64,000 nt of DNA, from positions 186,001-250,000 of the forward strand of contig JBCCFL010000002.1 in assembly GCA_039029735.1 (NCBI GenBank), given 5' to 3'. How positions within the stretch are numbered: the first letter of the stretch is position 1; each line of letters starts with the position of its first letter. The stretch comes from CADEDH01 sp039029735 (lineage in GTDB: Bacteria > Actinomycetota > Acidimicrobiia > Acidimicrobiales > SZUA-35). Made by a program: the position numbers and the translations under genes. Positions 15,248 through 25,051 of the stretch are shown here, piece after piece. Under the pieces are notes generated by a model. The model did not search any database and was not told the DNA's origin. It worked only from the letters and a program-made list of their open reading frames with translations.

Positions 15248-17730
15248 CAGCCGTCGCCTTCTTCCCACGGTCGTTCGGGCCAGCGGTGTTTCGGGTACCG
15301 GCCTCGCAGATCGGCTCGCACCGCAGCGTAGGAGCCACGCCAGAAACCTGGCAGGTCGGTGGTGGTCTGCGTGGGCCGGTCGGCCGGCGAGAGGAGCTCG
15401 ATCGTGATCGGAGTGCGATGGGGCCCCACCGTCGGATGTTCGTCGAGGCCCATCAGGTGCTGGAGCCGCACCGCCCACACCGGGCGCCCCGACCCGTAGC
15501 GCACCGGCTTGGGCCGGCCCCCGGGAGGTGTGAGTGTCGAGGGCGCGAGCGCATCCACCTCGGCGCTGCGCGGCCAGCCGAGCAGGGTTCGCAACCCGGC
15601 GAGCACATCGAGACGTGCGAGATCCTCCACCCGGCGACAGGTCGAGAGGTCGAGCCACTCGCTCATCCGCTCGGTGAGTGACTCGTCGTCGACGGCGGGC
15701 CACGTGTCTGGCGCTTCGGCGTGAAGCCAGCCGAGACGGGCTCTGAGGTCGCGGGCCGCCCCGTTCCACGGCAGCACATCGAGGCCCCGTCGCTGCAGCC
15801 CGACCTGAACCGCCGCCGCCACCGCATGCCCGGGCGGGTCGGGCCATGGCTCGCGGTGGAGCACGATCGCCCCGAGCCGTCGTTGTCGTTCGGCCACCAC
15901 CGCCCCTCGCCGATCGTCCCAAGTCACCTCGGGATGATCGACGACGTGGTGGCTGAGCTCATGCACGACTGTGGCCCGATCGATCGTGACCGCCCGACGC
16001 ACTCGGGCCGACCGGGCGGAGCCGTCAGCGTCGACCACCACGAGGAACCCACCCTCTGTCGAGAGCCCGGCTCCCGCCGGCACGGTGACCTCGCGTCCGT
16101 TGGCCACGAGGAAGCGGCGGTCGCCGTCGCCGGGCCGCGCCTGGGCCACCCGGTCGGGCCAGGCGGCGGCCAGGAGCGCGCCAAGCGGGTCGTTCCGCGC
16201 ACCGGCTGCTGCTCGACCGCGGGACCGCTCGGATCCTGCATCTGCATCGAGGGCACGACGCCAGCGGCGCACGCGGTCGGCCGGGGGCGTCGCGCCGTCG
16301 AGTTCGGCGGCGAGATCGATCGACGACGGGCGGCGGTCGTCATCGAGCACGGCGGCCACCCGGGCGCCGAGGTCGAAGGTTCCACGTCGATGAGCCGTCA
16401 CGAGCAGGGCACCCACCCGCGGATGCACACCGAGCGATCGGGCCAGACGACCGGCGTCGGTCATGGCTCCGCGCTCGTCGAGCAGGCCGAGCGTGGTGAG
16501 CAGTCGACGGCCGGCCCGAAGCCGTTCGAGCCCTGGATGGGTCAGGAGCGGTAGCGATGTGCCATCCGCATCGCCCCACGCGGCCAGTTCGAAGGCCACC
16601 GGCAGTGGGTCGCCGTCGCGGATCTCGGGTTCGGTCGCCTCGCGCAGATGCCGATGCTCCTCATTCGACCACAGGCGATAGCAACGCCCCGGGCCGAGGC
16701 GCCCGGCGCGACCGCGCCGCTGGTCGGCCGAGAACCGGGTGACGTGATCCGTCTCCAGCCGCCCGAAGCCGGTCTCCGGGTGGAACACGGCCCGGCGGGC
16801 CAGACCACCATCGACCACGGCCGTCACCCCCGGGAGGGTCACCGACGTCTCGGCCACGGCCGAGGCCACGGTGACCCGTCTCCGCCCCGGCGCCGGATCC
16901 GTCAGCGCCTCGGCCCGAAGCTCCGGCGACGAGGAGCCGTGTAGGCTGAGCACGTCGACGGCACCGGCGAGGCGACCCTGGAGGGCACGCACCGCGTCGT
17001 CGATCTCCCTTCGCCCCGGGGCGAAGGCCACCACGTTGCCATCGGTTTCGGCCACGGCCCGCATCACGGCCGCGGCCATGCCGTCGACCCATTGGCGGCG
17101 ATCGGGTCGAGCGAGGTGCTCGGTTGAAACGGGGAACGTGCGACCGGGCACGGCGATCGTCGGTACCGGCCTGGCGTTGGCCTCCGCGGTCGCCTCGATC
17201 AGCGCCACGACGGGGTCGGCGTCGAGGGTGGCCGACATCACGACGACGGCCAGGTCCGGCCGCAGCGCCGCCCGGCTCTCGAGGGTCATGGCCAACCCGA
17301 GATCGCTGTGGAGGTTCCGCTCATGGAACTCGTCGAAGATCACCACGCCGACGCCGCTGAGCTCCGGGTCGCGTTGGAGCCGAGCCGTGAGAATCGCCTC
17401 GGTCACCACCTCGATCCGGGTTGCGGCCGAAACCCGCCGCTCGCCTCGCATCGTGAGGCCGACGGCGTCGCCCAGGTTCGACTGGCCGACCCACAGAGAC
17501 ATGAGGCGCTGGGCGGCGGCCCGGGCGGCGAGACGTCGTGGCTGCAGAAGCACCACCCGTTGGCCCTCGGCGGCCGCACGGTCGAGCGCCTCCACCGCGA
17601 GCAGGGGCACGAGGCTCGTCTTGCCAGCGCCGGGCTCGGCGGTGAGCACGAGCGAACCGGCGCCGATGGCGTCCACGATCTCGGAGGCGTGTGCCTCCAC
17701 CGGAAGATCGGTGGTGCTGCGGAAACTCAT
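15247..17730 (-). CDS. hrpB: ATP-dependent helicase HrpB
   Basis: An 827-residue DEAH-type helicase, the usual HrpB length. Walker A is AEPGAGKTS (31-39), motif II is DEFH (133-136), motif III is SAT (166-168), and the motif VI region reads QRRGRAGRLGPGRCYRL. The HrpB-specific C-terminal domain is complete, ending in RYPKHRWPERPW. The cellular role of HrpB is not settled; RNA remodelling is presumed. The start MSFRSTTDLP at 17730 was chosen because the domain begins there and the methyltransferase gene starts divergently at 17809. Confidence 0.95.
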   Translation of the reverse strand: MSFRSTTDLPVEAHASEIVDAIGAGSLVLTAEPGAGKTSLVPLLAVEALDRAAAEGQRVVLLQPRRLAARAAAQRLMSLWVGQSNLGDAVGLTMRGERRVSAATRIEVVTEAILTARLQRDPELSGVGVVIFDEFHERNLHSDLGLAMTLESRAALRPDLAVVVMSATLDADPVVALIEATAEANARPVPTIAVPGRTFPVSTEHLARPDRRQWVDGMAAAVMRAVAETDGNVVAFAPGRREIDDAVRALQGRLAGAVDVLSLHGSSSPELRAEALTDPAPGRRRVTVASAVAETSVTLPGVTAVVDGGLARRAVFHPETGFGRLETDHVTRFSADQRRGRAGRLGPGRCYRLWSNEEHRHLREATEPEIRDGDPLPVAFELAAWGDADGTSLPLLTHPGLERLRAGRRLLTTLGLLDERGAMTDAGRLARSLGVHPRVGALLVTAHRRGTFDLGARVAAVLDDDRRPSSIDLAAELDGATPPADRVRRWRRALDADAGSERSRGRAAAGARNDPLGALLAAAWPDRVAQARPGDGDRRFLVANGREVTVPAGAGLSTEGGFLVVVDADGSARSARVRRAVTIDRATVVHELSHHVVDHPEVTWDDRRGAVVAERQRRLGAIVLHREPWPDPPGHAVAAAVQVGLQRRGLDVLPWNGAARDLRARLGWLHAEAPDTWPAVDDESLTERMSEWLDLSTCRRVEDLARLDVLAGLRTLLGWPRSAEVDALAPSTLTPPGGRPKPVRYGSGRPVWAVRLQHLMGLDEHPTVGPHRTPITIELLSPADRPTQTTTDLPGFWRGSYAAVRADLRGRYPKHRWPERPWEEGDG

Positions 17731-17808
17731 GACCGCACGGATCCTACTCCTACGATTGTGACCGCTCTGCGGGCCGCGGGCGGCCACGTGCCCGAGCAGA
17801 CTGGTCGC

Positions 17809-18537
17809 ATGGCTGACGCGACGCCGACACCTGATCAGTACGACCTGTTCGCCGACGAGTTCGCCGCCCACGCCGAGGTCGCGCCCTACAACGCCTTGTA
17901 CGACCGGCCCGTCATGCTGGATCTGATTGGCGACATCGATGGGCGCGAGGTGCTCGACGCTGGATGTGGCCCTGGGATCTATGCCGCCGAGTTGCTCGGC
18001 CGCGGTGCTGCGGTGCAGGCCTGCGACGCCTCACCTCGCATGGTGGAGTTGGCAACCGAGCGCACCGCTGGTGCGGCCGCCGTACGAGTCCATGCCCTCG
18101 ACGAGCCGTTCACCTGGCTCGCCGATCAGTCGGTCGACGTGGCCGTCTGCGCCCTGGTGCTCCACTACCTCAACGACCGTCCGGCGTTCCTGGCCGAGAT
18201 GCGGCGGGTGTTGCGGCCCGACGGGCGGCTCGTGATCAGCACCCATCACCCGACTGGCGACTGGTATCGCCTCGGCGGCTCGTACTTCACCCGCGAGGTG
18301 CTCACCGAGACGTGGTCCAAGGGGTGGCAGGTCACCACCTGGCGGCTGCCGCTGACGGATCTGTGCGAGGAGTTCGCCACCGCCGGCTTTGTGATCGAAC
18401 GCCTCGTCGAGGCTGAGCCGGATCCGAGGATGGTCGACACCCACCCCAAGGACCACGCCCGGCTCTCGACGGTTCCTGGGTTTGTGTTCTTCCGGCTCGT
18501 ACCGGCGCCGCAGACGGGGCCGCGAACGGGGCCATGA
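17809..18537 (+). CDS. Class I SAM-dependent methyltransferase
   Basis: A 242-residue methyltransferase of the Methyltransf_11/UbiE-like group. Motif I is VLDAGCGPGIYA (about 45-56), the acidic residue after beta2 is in ACDASPRMVELA, and the motif VLRPDGRLVISTHHP follows. The substrate is not predictable; the group includes small-molecule methylases. It is divergent from hrpB with 78 bases between the starts, and is followed by a strong hairpin that separates it from the convergent ABC permease. Confidence 0.9.
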   Translation: MADATPTPDQYDLFADEFAAHAEVAPYNALYDRPVMLDLIGDIDGREVLDAGCGPGIYAAELLGRGAAVQACDASPRMVELATERTAGAAAVRVHALDEPFTWLADQSVDVAVCALVLHYLNDRPAFLAEMRRVLRPDGRLVISTHHPTGDWYRLGGSYFTREVLTETWSKGWQVTTWRLPLTDLCEEFATAGFVIERLVEAEPDPRMVDTHPKDHARLSTVPGFVFFRLVPAPQTGPRTGP

Positions 18538-18545
18538 ACGCGGGG

Positions 18546-18586
18546 CGACCCCGCCACCAGCAGGAGCCGAGCTGGTGGCGGGGTCG
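18546..18586. terminator. Bidirectional hairpin terminator
   Basis: A perfect 15-bp stem, CGACCCCGCCACCAG (18546-18560), pairs with 18572-18586 across an 11-base loop that can close by one more pair. It lies 8 bases after the methyltransferase stop and before the end of the convergent ABC permease gene. There is no T-tract. Confidence 0.75.
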
Positions 18587-18620
18587 TGATCGGAGCGAAC
18601 GCTGACCGAGGTGGCAGCGC

Positions 18621-21143
18621 CTACTCGGCCCGGAGCACGTCGAGGATGTCGGCCCGGGAGGCCGAGCGGGCTGGCCACCAACTGGCCAGCACGCCGCCGG
18701 CGAGCCCGGCCACCACGATGAGCAGTCCGGACACGATGCTCGTCTCCGGGTAGTCCACCTGGCCGTCGGAGAGGGCCTGGAAGAAGCCGGTGGCCGAGAC
18801 CCAAGCCAGGCCGAGGCCGGACACCACACCAACGAGGGCGAGCAGGCCGAACTCCGACACGAGCGACCAGAAGATCTGGCGGCTGCTGCCACCGGCGGCC
18901 CGGATGGCGGCGATCTCACCGACCCGCTCCGAGATGGCGAGCGACACCGTGTTGGCGATGCCCACCAGGGCGATGACGACTGCCACGGCGAGCAGGGCGT
19001 AGACCAGCGCCAGGATCGTGTCGAGGCCCGAGCTGAGGCTGTCGATGTACTCGTCGATCGTGAGCACGTCGATCGTCGGGATCCCGACGGCCTCGCTCAG
19101 CGCCCGCTCGTCGGCGTCGCCGAGGATGTAGAGCGTGGTGGCCGGCTCGTCGTAGCCGACCACGGAGGCCAGGTCGGCGTCACCGATGATCGCTGGCTGG
19201 GGCGTACCCGGCAGCGACGTTTCGATGACGGCAGCCACCTCGAGTTGGGTCGGACCGGCCACCGAGGTCACCGTGAAGGTGTCGCCGGCCGTCACTGCGA
19301 GACCATCAGCAGTGATCTGGTCGATCACCACGCTGGTGCCGCTCACATCGTCGAGCGAACCGGCATTGACCTCGAAGTCGTAGGCGGCGGTCATCTCGTC
19401 GAAGTCGGTGATGGCCGTGGAGAGCGCACCCCCGCCGGGCCCCGCCCGCTCGATCTCGACGTCGCCGGCCACTGCCGTTGAGTAGATCGGGATCACCGAG
19501 TCCACGCCATCGACGGCCTCCAGGTCGGTGATCACGTCGTCGCCGATCACGGCTTCAGGGAAGGCCCCGATTCCCTGCACCACGTTGTCGGCTCGCAGGG
19601 CCGTGGCCGAGTCGCCGGCCAGGAGCTGGCCGACCGTGGCCGCCATCAGCGTGAAGAAGGCGATGAGGCTGATGCCGATCATCAGGGCACTGGCGGCGGC
19701 CGAGGTACGGCTGGCGTTGCGCTCCAGGTTGCGGCTCGCAACCGTGCCGGCGGGGCCGGTTGTGCCGAGCACGGGCCGGGCCACACGGGCGGCGATCCGG
19801 ATCAGGTACTCGGCGCCGAGGTAGAGGGCGGCGAAGGCGCCACCGATACCGGCACCGGCCCACCAGATCGAACCCTGGGTCATGCCGTAGCCGAGACCGA
19901 CGACGGCGACCACCAGCATGAGCACTGCTGCGATGCCCCGGTTGCGGCCGGCCGACGGCGGTTCGAGCTCCGCCGACCGGAGCGCCTCGATCGGCGCCAC
20001 GGCGGTGGCCTTGCGTGCCGGCCAGACGGCGGCGGCGATGGTCACGCCCATGCCGACGAACACACCGATGGCGATCGCCGAGGGGGCGATGGCGCTGGAG
20101 CGTTCGATCGTGAGGCCGAGCCAGTCGAGGAACACACCGAGCAGGTTCACCCCGCCCAGGCCGGCGAACACACCGACGATCGTTCCGACGGCGCCGAGCA
20201 GCGCCGCTTCGAGCACCACCTGCACCATCAGCTGCGAGCGGGTGGTGCCGACGAGGCGGAGCAGGGCCAGTTCCTCGGTGCGCTGGGCGAGCGACACGGT
20301 GAACGTGTTGGTCACGATCACCATGCCGACCACCACGGCGATCACGGCGAACACCGTGAGGAAGGTGCTGAAGAAGCCGAGGGTGGAGTTGATCAGATCG
20401 ATCTGCTCCTCGATCCAGTCGGTGCCGCTCTGTACCTCGGAGCCGGCAGCCAAGGTGGCAACGTCGTCCACGCTGGCGCCCGGGGCGTCGGCGAAGTCGA
20501 CCAGCACGAGGTCGTAGCCCTGGACTGGGGCCAGCGTCGGGTCGCTCGGGTCGAGCAGCATCGTGGACACGTACGGATCGTTGTCGTTACCACCGAAGGT
20601 GGCGGTGCCGACCAGTTCGGCTTCGGCGATACCGGCGTCGGTCACGTAGGTGAAGGTGTCACCAACGGCCAGGCCGGCCCGATTGGCGGTCGTCACGTCG
20701 AGTGCCGCCTCGCCCACCGCTGCGGGGGCAGCGCCCTCGGCGATCTCGAAGGCATTGAGGGATGACGATCCCAGCCAGGGTTCGGCGATGTTGTTCGACG
20801 ACTGATCCTGCCCGGAGGCGTTGCCGTCGGCGTCGATCACCTGGGCGTAGGCGTTGGTGAACCCGACGGCCTCGTAGCCGGCGGCGTTGAGGGAGTCGAC
20901 GGTCGAGGTCGGCACCGATGCGGCGATGGCGGCCGTTGGGCCGTCGGCCTCGGACACCTCAGCCCCGGTGACGACGGCGTCGACCTCGCTGTGGGCGTCT
21001 CGCATGGGTTCGCCGACATCGGCGATCGAGGTGGTCAGGAGCAGGGTCGACACGATGAAGGCGACCGAGAGGGCGATGGCGATGACCGTGAGCACATAGC
21101 GGTTCCGCTTGAACCAGGCCATCTTGAGGGTGCGGTTGATCAT
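18621..21143 (-). CDS. ABC transporter permease, FtsX/MacB-like, duplicated
   Basis: An 840-residue permease with two FtsX-type halves. An N-terminal helix (about 16-37) is followed by a large extracytoplasmic domain, three helices at about 255-375, further helices near 405-445 and 490-515, a second extracytoplasmic domain, and a final three-helix FtsX block ending in VLASWWPARSASRADILDVLRAE. This is the typical architecture of Actinobacterial lipoprotein, peptide or antibiotic exporters of the MacB type. It is encoded 1 base after the ATPase gene and near a divergent two-component system. Confidence 0.92.
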   Translation of the reverse strand: MINRTLKMAWFKRNRYVLTVIAIALSVAFIVSTLLLTTSIADVGEPMRDAHSEVDAVVTGAEVSEADGPTAAIAASVPTSTVDSLNAAGYEAVGFTNAYAQVIDADGNASGQDQSSNNIAEPWLGSSSLNAFEIAEGAAPAAVGEAALDVTTANRAGLAVGDTFTYVTDAGIAEAELVGTATFGGNDNDPYVSTMLLDPSDPTLAPVQGYDLVLVDFADAPGASVDDVATLAAGSEVQSGTDWIEEQIDLINSTLGFFSTFLTVFAVIAVVVGMVIVTNTFTVSLAQRTEELALLRLVGTTRSQLMVQVVLEAALLGAVGTIVGVFAGLGGVNLLGVFLDWLGLTIERSSAIAPSAIAIGVFVGMGVTIAAAVWPARKATAVAPIEALRSAELEPPSAGRNRGIAAVLMLVVAVVGLGYGMTQGSIWWAGAGIGGAFAALYLGAEYLIRIAARVARPVLGTTGPAGTVASRNLERNASRTSAAASALMIGISLIAFFTLMAATVGQLLAGDSATALRADNVVQGIGAFPEAVIGDDVITDLEAVDGVDSVIPIYSTAVAGDVEIERAGPGGGALSTAITDFDEMTAAYDFEVNAGSLDDVSGTSVVIDQITADGLAVTAGDTFTVTSVAGPTQLEVAAVIETSLPGTPQPAIIGDADLASVVGYDEPATTLYILGDADERALSEAVGIPTIDVLTIDEYIDSLSSGLDTILALVYALLAVAVVIALVGIANTVSLAISERVGEIAAIRAAGGSSRQIFWSLVSEFGLLALVGVVSGLGLAWVSATGFFQALSDGQVDYPETSIVSGLLIVVAGLAGGVLASWWPARSASRADILDVLRAE

Positions 21144-21144
21144 G

Positions 21145-21942
21145 TCAGCTCAGCTCCCGGATCTTGCCCAGCACGTCGTCGACGGTGGGGTTGAGGGCTT
21201 CGCCGACGAGGCGGCCGTCCTGGACGTACACCACCCGATCGCAGTAGCTGGCCGCCACCGCGTCGTGGGTCACCATCACGATGGTCTGGCCGAGTTCGTC
21301 GACGGCCTTGCGGAGGTAGGCGAGGAGCTCGCCCGAAGTCTTGGAGTCGAGAGCGCCCGTCGGCTCGTCGGCGAAGATCACGTCGGGGCGCGGGATCATC
21401 GCCCGGGCAACGGCCACGCGCTGGCGCTGGCCGCCCGACAGTTCGCTCGGCCGGTTGTTGAGGCGGTGGTCGATGCCGAGCACTCCGGCCAACTCGGCCA
21501 GGAAGTCCTCGTCGACGGCGGCCTTGGAATCGAGGTCGACCGGGAGGGTGATGTTCTCCCGGGCGCTGAGGGCCGGTACGAGGTGGAACGACTGGAAGAT
21601 GAAGCCGAGCTTCGAGCGGCGCAGGACCGACAGTTCCTGGTCTGACAGCGTGGACACGTCGACATCGCCGACGAAAGCCTGACCCTCGGTGAGGCGGTCG
21701 AGGCCGGACTGGCAGTACATCAGCGTGGACTTGCCCGAACCGGACGGCCCCATGACGGCGGTGAACTCACCGCGGCGGAAGCCGAGGGTGACCGAGTCGA
21801 GGGCGGTCACAGCGGCATCTCCGGTGCCGAAGACCTTGGTGGCACCCACGAGGCGGGCCACGTTGTCGTTGCCGTTCTGGAGGGGGTCGGTGGATCCAGC
21901 GGTCGATCCGCTGGTGTTGAGCGTTGTGGATGCGGTGTTCAT
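21145..21942 (-). CDS. ABC transporter ATP-binding protein (LolD/MacB-like)
   Basis: A 265-residue ATPase. Walker A is GPSGSGKST, the Q-loop is FIFQSFHLVPAL, the signature is LSGGQRQRVAVARAM, Walker B is DVIFADEPTGALD, and a switch His follows in MVTHD. The GALDS element is typical of the MacB/LolD exporter family. The N-terminal ~25 residues are Ser/Thr/Asn-rich and poorly conserved in style, so the true start could be somewhat downstream of 21942. It forms an export operon with the permease. Confidence 0.93.
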   Translation of the reverse strand: MNTASTTLNTSGSTAGSTDPLQNGNDNVARLVGATKVFGTGDAAVTALDSVTLGFRRGEFTAVMGPSGSGKSTLMYCQSGLDRLTEGQAFVGDVDVSTLSDQELSVLRRSKLGFIFQSFHLVPALSARENITLPVDLDSKAAVDEDFLAELAGVLGIDHRLNNRPSELSGGQRQRVAVARAMIPRPDVIFADEPTGALDSKTSGELLAYLRKAVDELGQTIVMVTHDAVAASYCDRVVYVQDGRLVGEALNPTVDDVLGKIRELS

Positions 21943-22053
21943 GTCGACGACCGTAGAAATCGAACATGAGCCCGCCCTGGGCCGAACCTGAGGAGAAGCT
22001 GAAGTCACCTCGAATGCTGGCGATGGCCCCTCGGAGCCACCACCCTGGGGGTC

Positions 22054-22815
22054 ATGAACACCGAAGGCGCTGCCTCATCGATCCGGACCGTGCTCCTGGT
22101 CGAGGACGACCGGGGCCTCCGCGAGTCGCTGGCCACGGTGCTCTCATACGAGGGGCACACGATTCTCCAGGCGGAGAGCGCCGAGGATGCAGCAGGGCTC
22201 GTGGCTGCGCACCAGCCGGATCTGATCGTGCTCGACGTGAACCTCCCCGGTCAGGACGGCCTCGGGTTCCTCCGCGATCTGCGGAGCACTGGCGACGGGC
22301 GGCAGGTGCTGCTGCTCACCGCTCGCCACGAGGTGGCCGACCGGGTAGCCGGTCTGGACGCAGGAGCCGACGACTATTTGCCGAAGCCCTTCGCCCTCGA
22401 CGAGTTGCTGGCCCGAGTGCGGGCCATGCTGCGCCGGGTGCCCGCCATTGATTCTGCACCGCCGACACCTGCAGCGCCCGGGGGCGGCTCAGCCGAGAGC
22501 CGAACGGTCGGCTCCGTGGTGGTGGAACCCGGCGCACGGCGGGTGACCGTGGAGGGTGTTGAGGTGGATCTCACCAAACTGGAGTACGACCTCCTCGATC
22601 TGCTGGTGACGCACCTCGATCAGGTGCTCACGCGATCGGTGATCCACGAGCGGGTGTGGGGCTACGACGACGACTACAGCTCGAACACCCTCGAAGTCGC
22701 CGTGTCGAGCCTCCGACGCAAGATCGAACGCGGTGCCGGGCCTCGGGTGATCCACACGGTGCGGGGGGTCGGGTACGTGGCCCGGGTGCCATCAGGTGGG
22801 GGAGCGAGCGCATGA
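22054..22815 (+). CDS. OmpR/PhoB-family response regulator
   Basis: A 253-residue response regulator. The receiver domain has acidic residues D18/D19, phosphoacceptor D61 (LIVLDVNLPG) and K111. It is joined by a Pro/Gly-rich linker to a winged-helix DNA-binding domain (about 155-245, LTRSVIHERVWGYDDDYSSN, HTVRGVGYV). It overlaps the downstream kinase by ATGA. It is divergent from the ABC exporter, with 111 bases between the starts, and probably controls that exporter, as in many Actinobacterial stress modules (inference). Confidence 0.95.
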   Translation: MNTEGAASSIRTVLLVEDDRGLRESLATVLSYEGHTILQAESAEDAAGLVAAHQPDLIVLDVNLPGQDGLGFLRDLRSTGDGRQVLLLTARHEVADRVAGLDAGADDYLPKPFALDELLARVRAMLRRVPAIDSAPPTPAAPGGGSAESRTVGSVVVEPGARRVTVEGVEVDLTKLEYDLLDLLVTHLDQVLTRSVIHERVWGYDDDYSSNTLEVAVSSLRRKIERGAGPRVIHTVRGVGYVARVPSGGGASA

Positions 22816-24215
22816 CCGAGACCTTCGGGGGCCGGCTGCGGGCCGCGCTCTTGAGCCGGCGTAACCTGCGACGCCGCCTGGCGCTGGCGGCCGGTGCACT
22901 CACCATTGTGATGGTGCTCGTGTTCAGCGTGGCCACCTGGTTGCTCGTGGCGCGGAGCCTCCAGGCCGCCACCGACGACGACCTCCGCACCACCGTGGCG
23001 GCCATCGAACGCCTGGGCCCGGATCGCCTGGTCGATTTCGACTCCTCCCCGGAATTCGACGACGTGTTCGAGGGCGACGAGCGACCGCCTGTCCCCTACA
23101 CCCAGGTGCTGGCGCCCAACGGAATCGTGCTCGTGGGAGAGGGGCTCCCGGTGAGTGAGGGTGCGATGGCGGTCGCTCGGGGAGAGCAGGACGAGCACAC
23201 AGAGACGGTCGAGGTGAACGACCGCACCATCCGCGTTCTCACCGCACCTGCCGAGGTGGCGCCGGTGTCGGTCACCGTCCAGATCGGCTCCGATGTCACC
23301 AACACCGTTGACGGCCTGCGCCAGGCGCGGCTCGCCACCCTCGTGACCGGGGTGATGGCCGGTCTGATCACCGCTGGATTGGCCTGGCTGCTCGGTGGGC
23401 GGCTGGTGGAACCAGTGTCGGCCGTGGCTGCTGCCGCCGATCAGCTTCGACGCAACGACGAGCTTCCCGATCGATTGGAAGGAGAGGGAGAGGATGAGCT
23501 CGGGCGGCTGGTGGTCAGCTTCAACCACCTGCTCGACGATCTGCAGCAGAGTCGCGAGCGGCAGCGTCGACTGGTGGCCGACGCCAGCCACGAACTCCGG
23601 ACGCCGCTCACGAGCCTTCGGGTGAAAACCGAGTTCATCCATGCGAACCCGGATCTCGCCTCGGAGCAGCGTCAGCAGATGCTTGACGGAGCCGTGGCTG
23701 ATCTTGGATCGTTGACCGACCTGGTGTCGGAGCTGGTGGAGCTGGCGGCCGAGGGCGCATCGCCCGAGCGGTCGCGCCTGATCGACCTCGGCGAGCTGGT
23801 GGAGACCGAGGTGGCCCGCTTCCGGGCGACATCGGGCCGCACCGTCGAGGTGTCGACCACACCGGGAGTGGTGGAGACGAGGCCGAAGCAGGCCACTCGG
23901 GCGCTCACGAACCTGCTCGTCAACGCGGACAAGTATTCGCCCGATGGTGAACCGATCGTGGTCACCCAGGTGGGCCCTCGGATCGAGGTGCGCGACCGCG
24001 GCCCGGGCATTCCGCTCGAGGATCGCGACCGGGTGTTCGACAGATTCTTCCGAGGCAAGGGGCATCAGTCGATCGAGGGCAGTGGGCTCGGCTTGGCGAT
24101 CGTCGAGTCGATGGCCAGGGCAAACGGTGGAACCGTGTGGGTCGACGACCCTGGCGATGGCGGACCGGGGGCCGTGGTCGGGTTCTCGGCCGGACCGACC
24201 CCGATGCACGCGTGA
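22812..24215 (+). CDS. Sensor histidine kinase
   Basis: A 467-residue membrane kinase. The first helix (about 27-50), an extracytoplasmic sensor loop, a second helix (about 176-196), HAMP, HisKA with H260 in DASHELRTPL, and a HATPase domain with the N-box NLLVNADKYSP, DRGPGIP and GSGLGLAIV are all present. It starts at ATG 22812, overlapping the regulator stop, so the pair is translationally coupled. The general layout resembles MprB/TcrY-type kinases. The signal is unknown. Confidence 0.95.
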   Translation: MTETFGGRLRAALLSRRNLRRRLALAAGALTIVMVLVFSVATWLLVARSLQAATDDDLRTTVAAIERLGPDRLVDFDSSPEFDDVFEGDERPPVPYTQVLAPNGIVLVGEGLPVSEGAMAVARGEQDEHTETVEVNDRTIRVLTAPAEVAPVSVTVQIGSDVTNTVDGLRQARLATLVTGVMAGLITAGLAWLLGGRLVEPVSAVAAAADQLRRNDELPDRLEGEGEDELGRLVVSFNHLLDDLQQSRERQRRLVADASHELRTPLTSLRVKTEFIHANPDLASEQRQQMLDGAVADLGSLTDLVSELVELAAEGASPERSRLIDLGELVETEVARFRATSGRTVEVSTTPGVVETRPKQATRALTNLLVNADKYSPDGEPIVVTQVGPRIEVRDRGPGIPLEDRDRVFDRFFRGKGHQSIEGSGLGLAIVESMARANGGTVWVDDPGDGGPGAVVGFSAGPTPMHA

Positions 24216-24303
24216 CGACAGTCACCGATATTGTCGCCTCCGATTGCATCCAATCACCCATCGACGGGCGGAAGTCGGGGGAAGCATGTCAAAGGAGACC
24301 CCC

Positions 24304-24981
24304 ATGCCCAAGAAACTGATGACCCTGTTCGCACTGTTGTTCGGGTTCGCTCTCGTGGCCGCCGCCTGCAGCGATTCCGCCGACGAGGTCACTGACGCCG
24401 TCGAGGACGTTGCCGACGACGCCGCCGAGACCGTCGAAGAGGTTGCCGACGACGCCGAAGACGCCATGGAAGACGAAGACGCCATGGAAGACGACGAGGC
24501 GATGGAAGACGAAGACGCCATGGAAGACGAGGCGATGGAAGACGACGCCATGGAAGACATGGGCACCGTCGTCGACGTTGCGGTCGAGTCGGGTGACTTC
24601 CCCACCCTCGTGGCTGCCCTCCAGGCCGCCGAGCTCGACGGTGTGCTGGCCGGCGAAGGCCCCTTCACCGTGTTCGCCCCCACCGAGGATGCGTTCGCCG
24701 CTGCCCTCGAGGCCCTTGGCCTCACCGCTGAGGAGCTCCTCGCCTCTGAGGATCTCGCCGGCATCCTCACCTACCACGTGCTGCCCACCAACGCCCCGGC
24801 CGAGACCGTGCTCACCCTCGACGGCCAGTCCGTCGCCACGGTGAACGGCGCCGAGGTGACCGTGAGCATCGACGGCGACACCGTGATGGTGAACGACGCC
24901 ACCGTGGTGACCACCGACATCAAGGGCTCGAACGGCGTGATCCACGTGATCGACACCGTGCTGCTGCCGCCGGCTGGCTGA
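24304..24981 (+). CDS. Fasciclin-domain lipoprotein with acidic AMED repeats
   Basis: A 225-residue secreted lipoprotein. Signal and lipobox VAAAC give Cys22. A very acidic linker (about 25-86) contains six AMED units, then a single fasciclin (FAS1) domain spans about 88-225 (TVFAPTEDAFAAAL, ITYH-like LTYHVL, NGVIHVIDTVLLP). FAS1 domains mediate adhesion to matrix or cell surfaces. The start at 24304 has AGGAG at 24293-24297; an in-frame ATG at 24286 lacks one. The gene follows the kinase by 88 bases and ends before a strong terminator, so it may have its own promoter. Confidence 0.93.
   Translation: MPKKLMTLFALLFGFALVAAACSDSADEVTDAVEDVADDAAETVEEVADDAEDAMEDEDAMEDDEAMEDEDAMEDEAMEDDAMEDMGTVVDVAVESGDFPTLVAALQAAELDGVLAGEGPFTVFAPTEDAFAAALEALGLTAEELLASEDLAGILTYHVLPTNAPAETVLTLDGQSVATVNGAEVTVSIDGDTVMVNDATVVTTDIKGSNGVIHVIDTVLLPPAG
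24467..24561 (+). repeat. Coding microrepeats for the acidic AMED linker
   Basis: Imperfect tandem copies of an 18-base unit (GACGCCATGGAAGACGAA-like) encode six AMED tetrapeptides in the fasciclin lipoprotein linker. Unit length stays a multiple of three, so expansion or contraction would keep the frame and only change the linker length. Confidence 0.8.
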
Positions 24982-25051
24982 TCTTCGGATCCCCTCAATC
25001 CAGCGAACGCACGTCCCCCACAACTCCGAGCGTTCGGCGGATACTCCAACG

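Noticed and set aside
22674..24209. 511-residue minus-strand frame opposite the sensor kinase
   Set aside because: Complete antisense of conserved HisKA/HATPase coding sequence, with Arg/His/Gly-rich composition.
23944..24303. Long N-terminal extension of the fasciclin gene into the kinase gene
   Set aside because: The extension reads the kinase in another frame; the start at 24304 has a ribosome site and a signal peptide directly after it.
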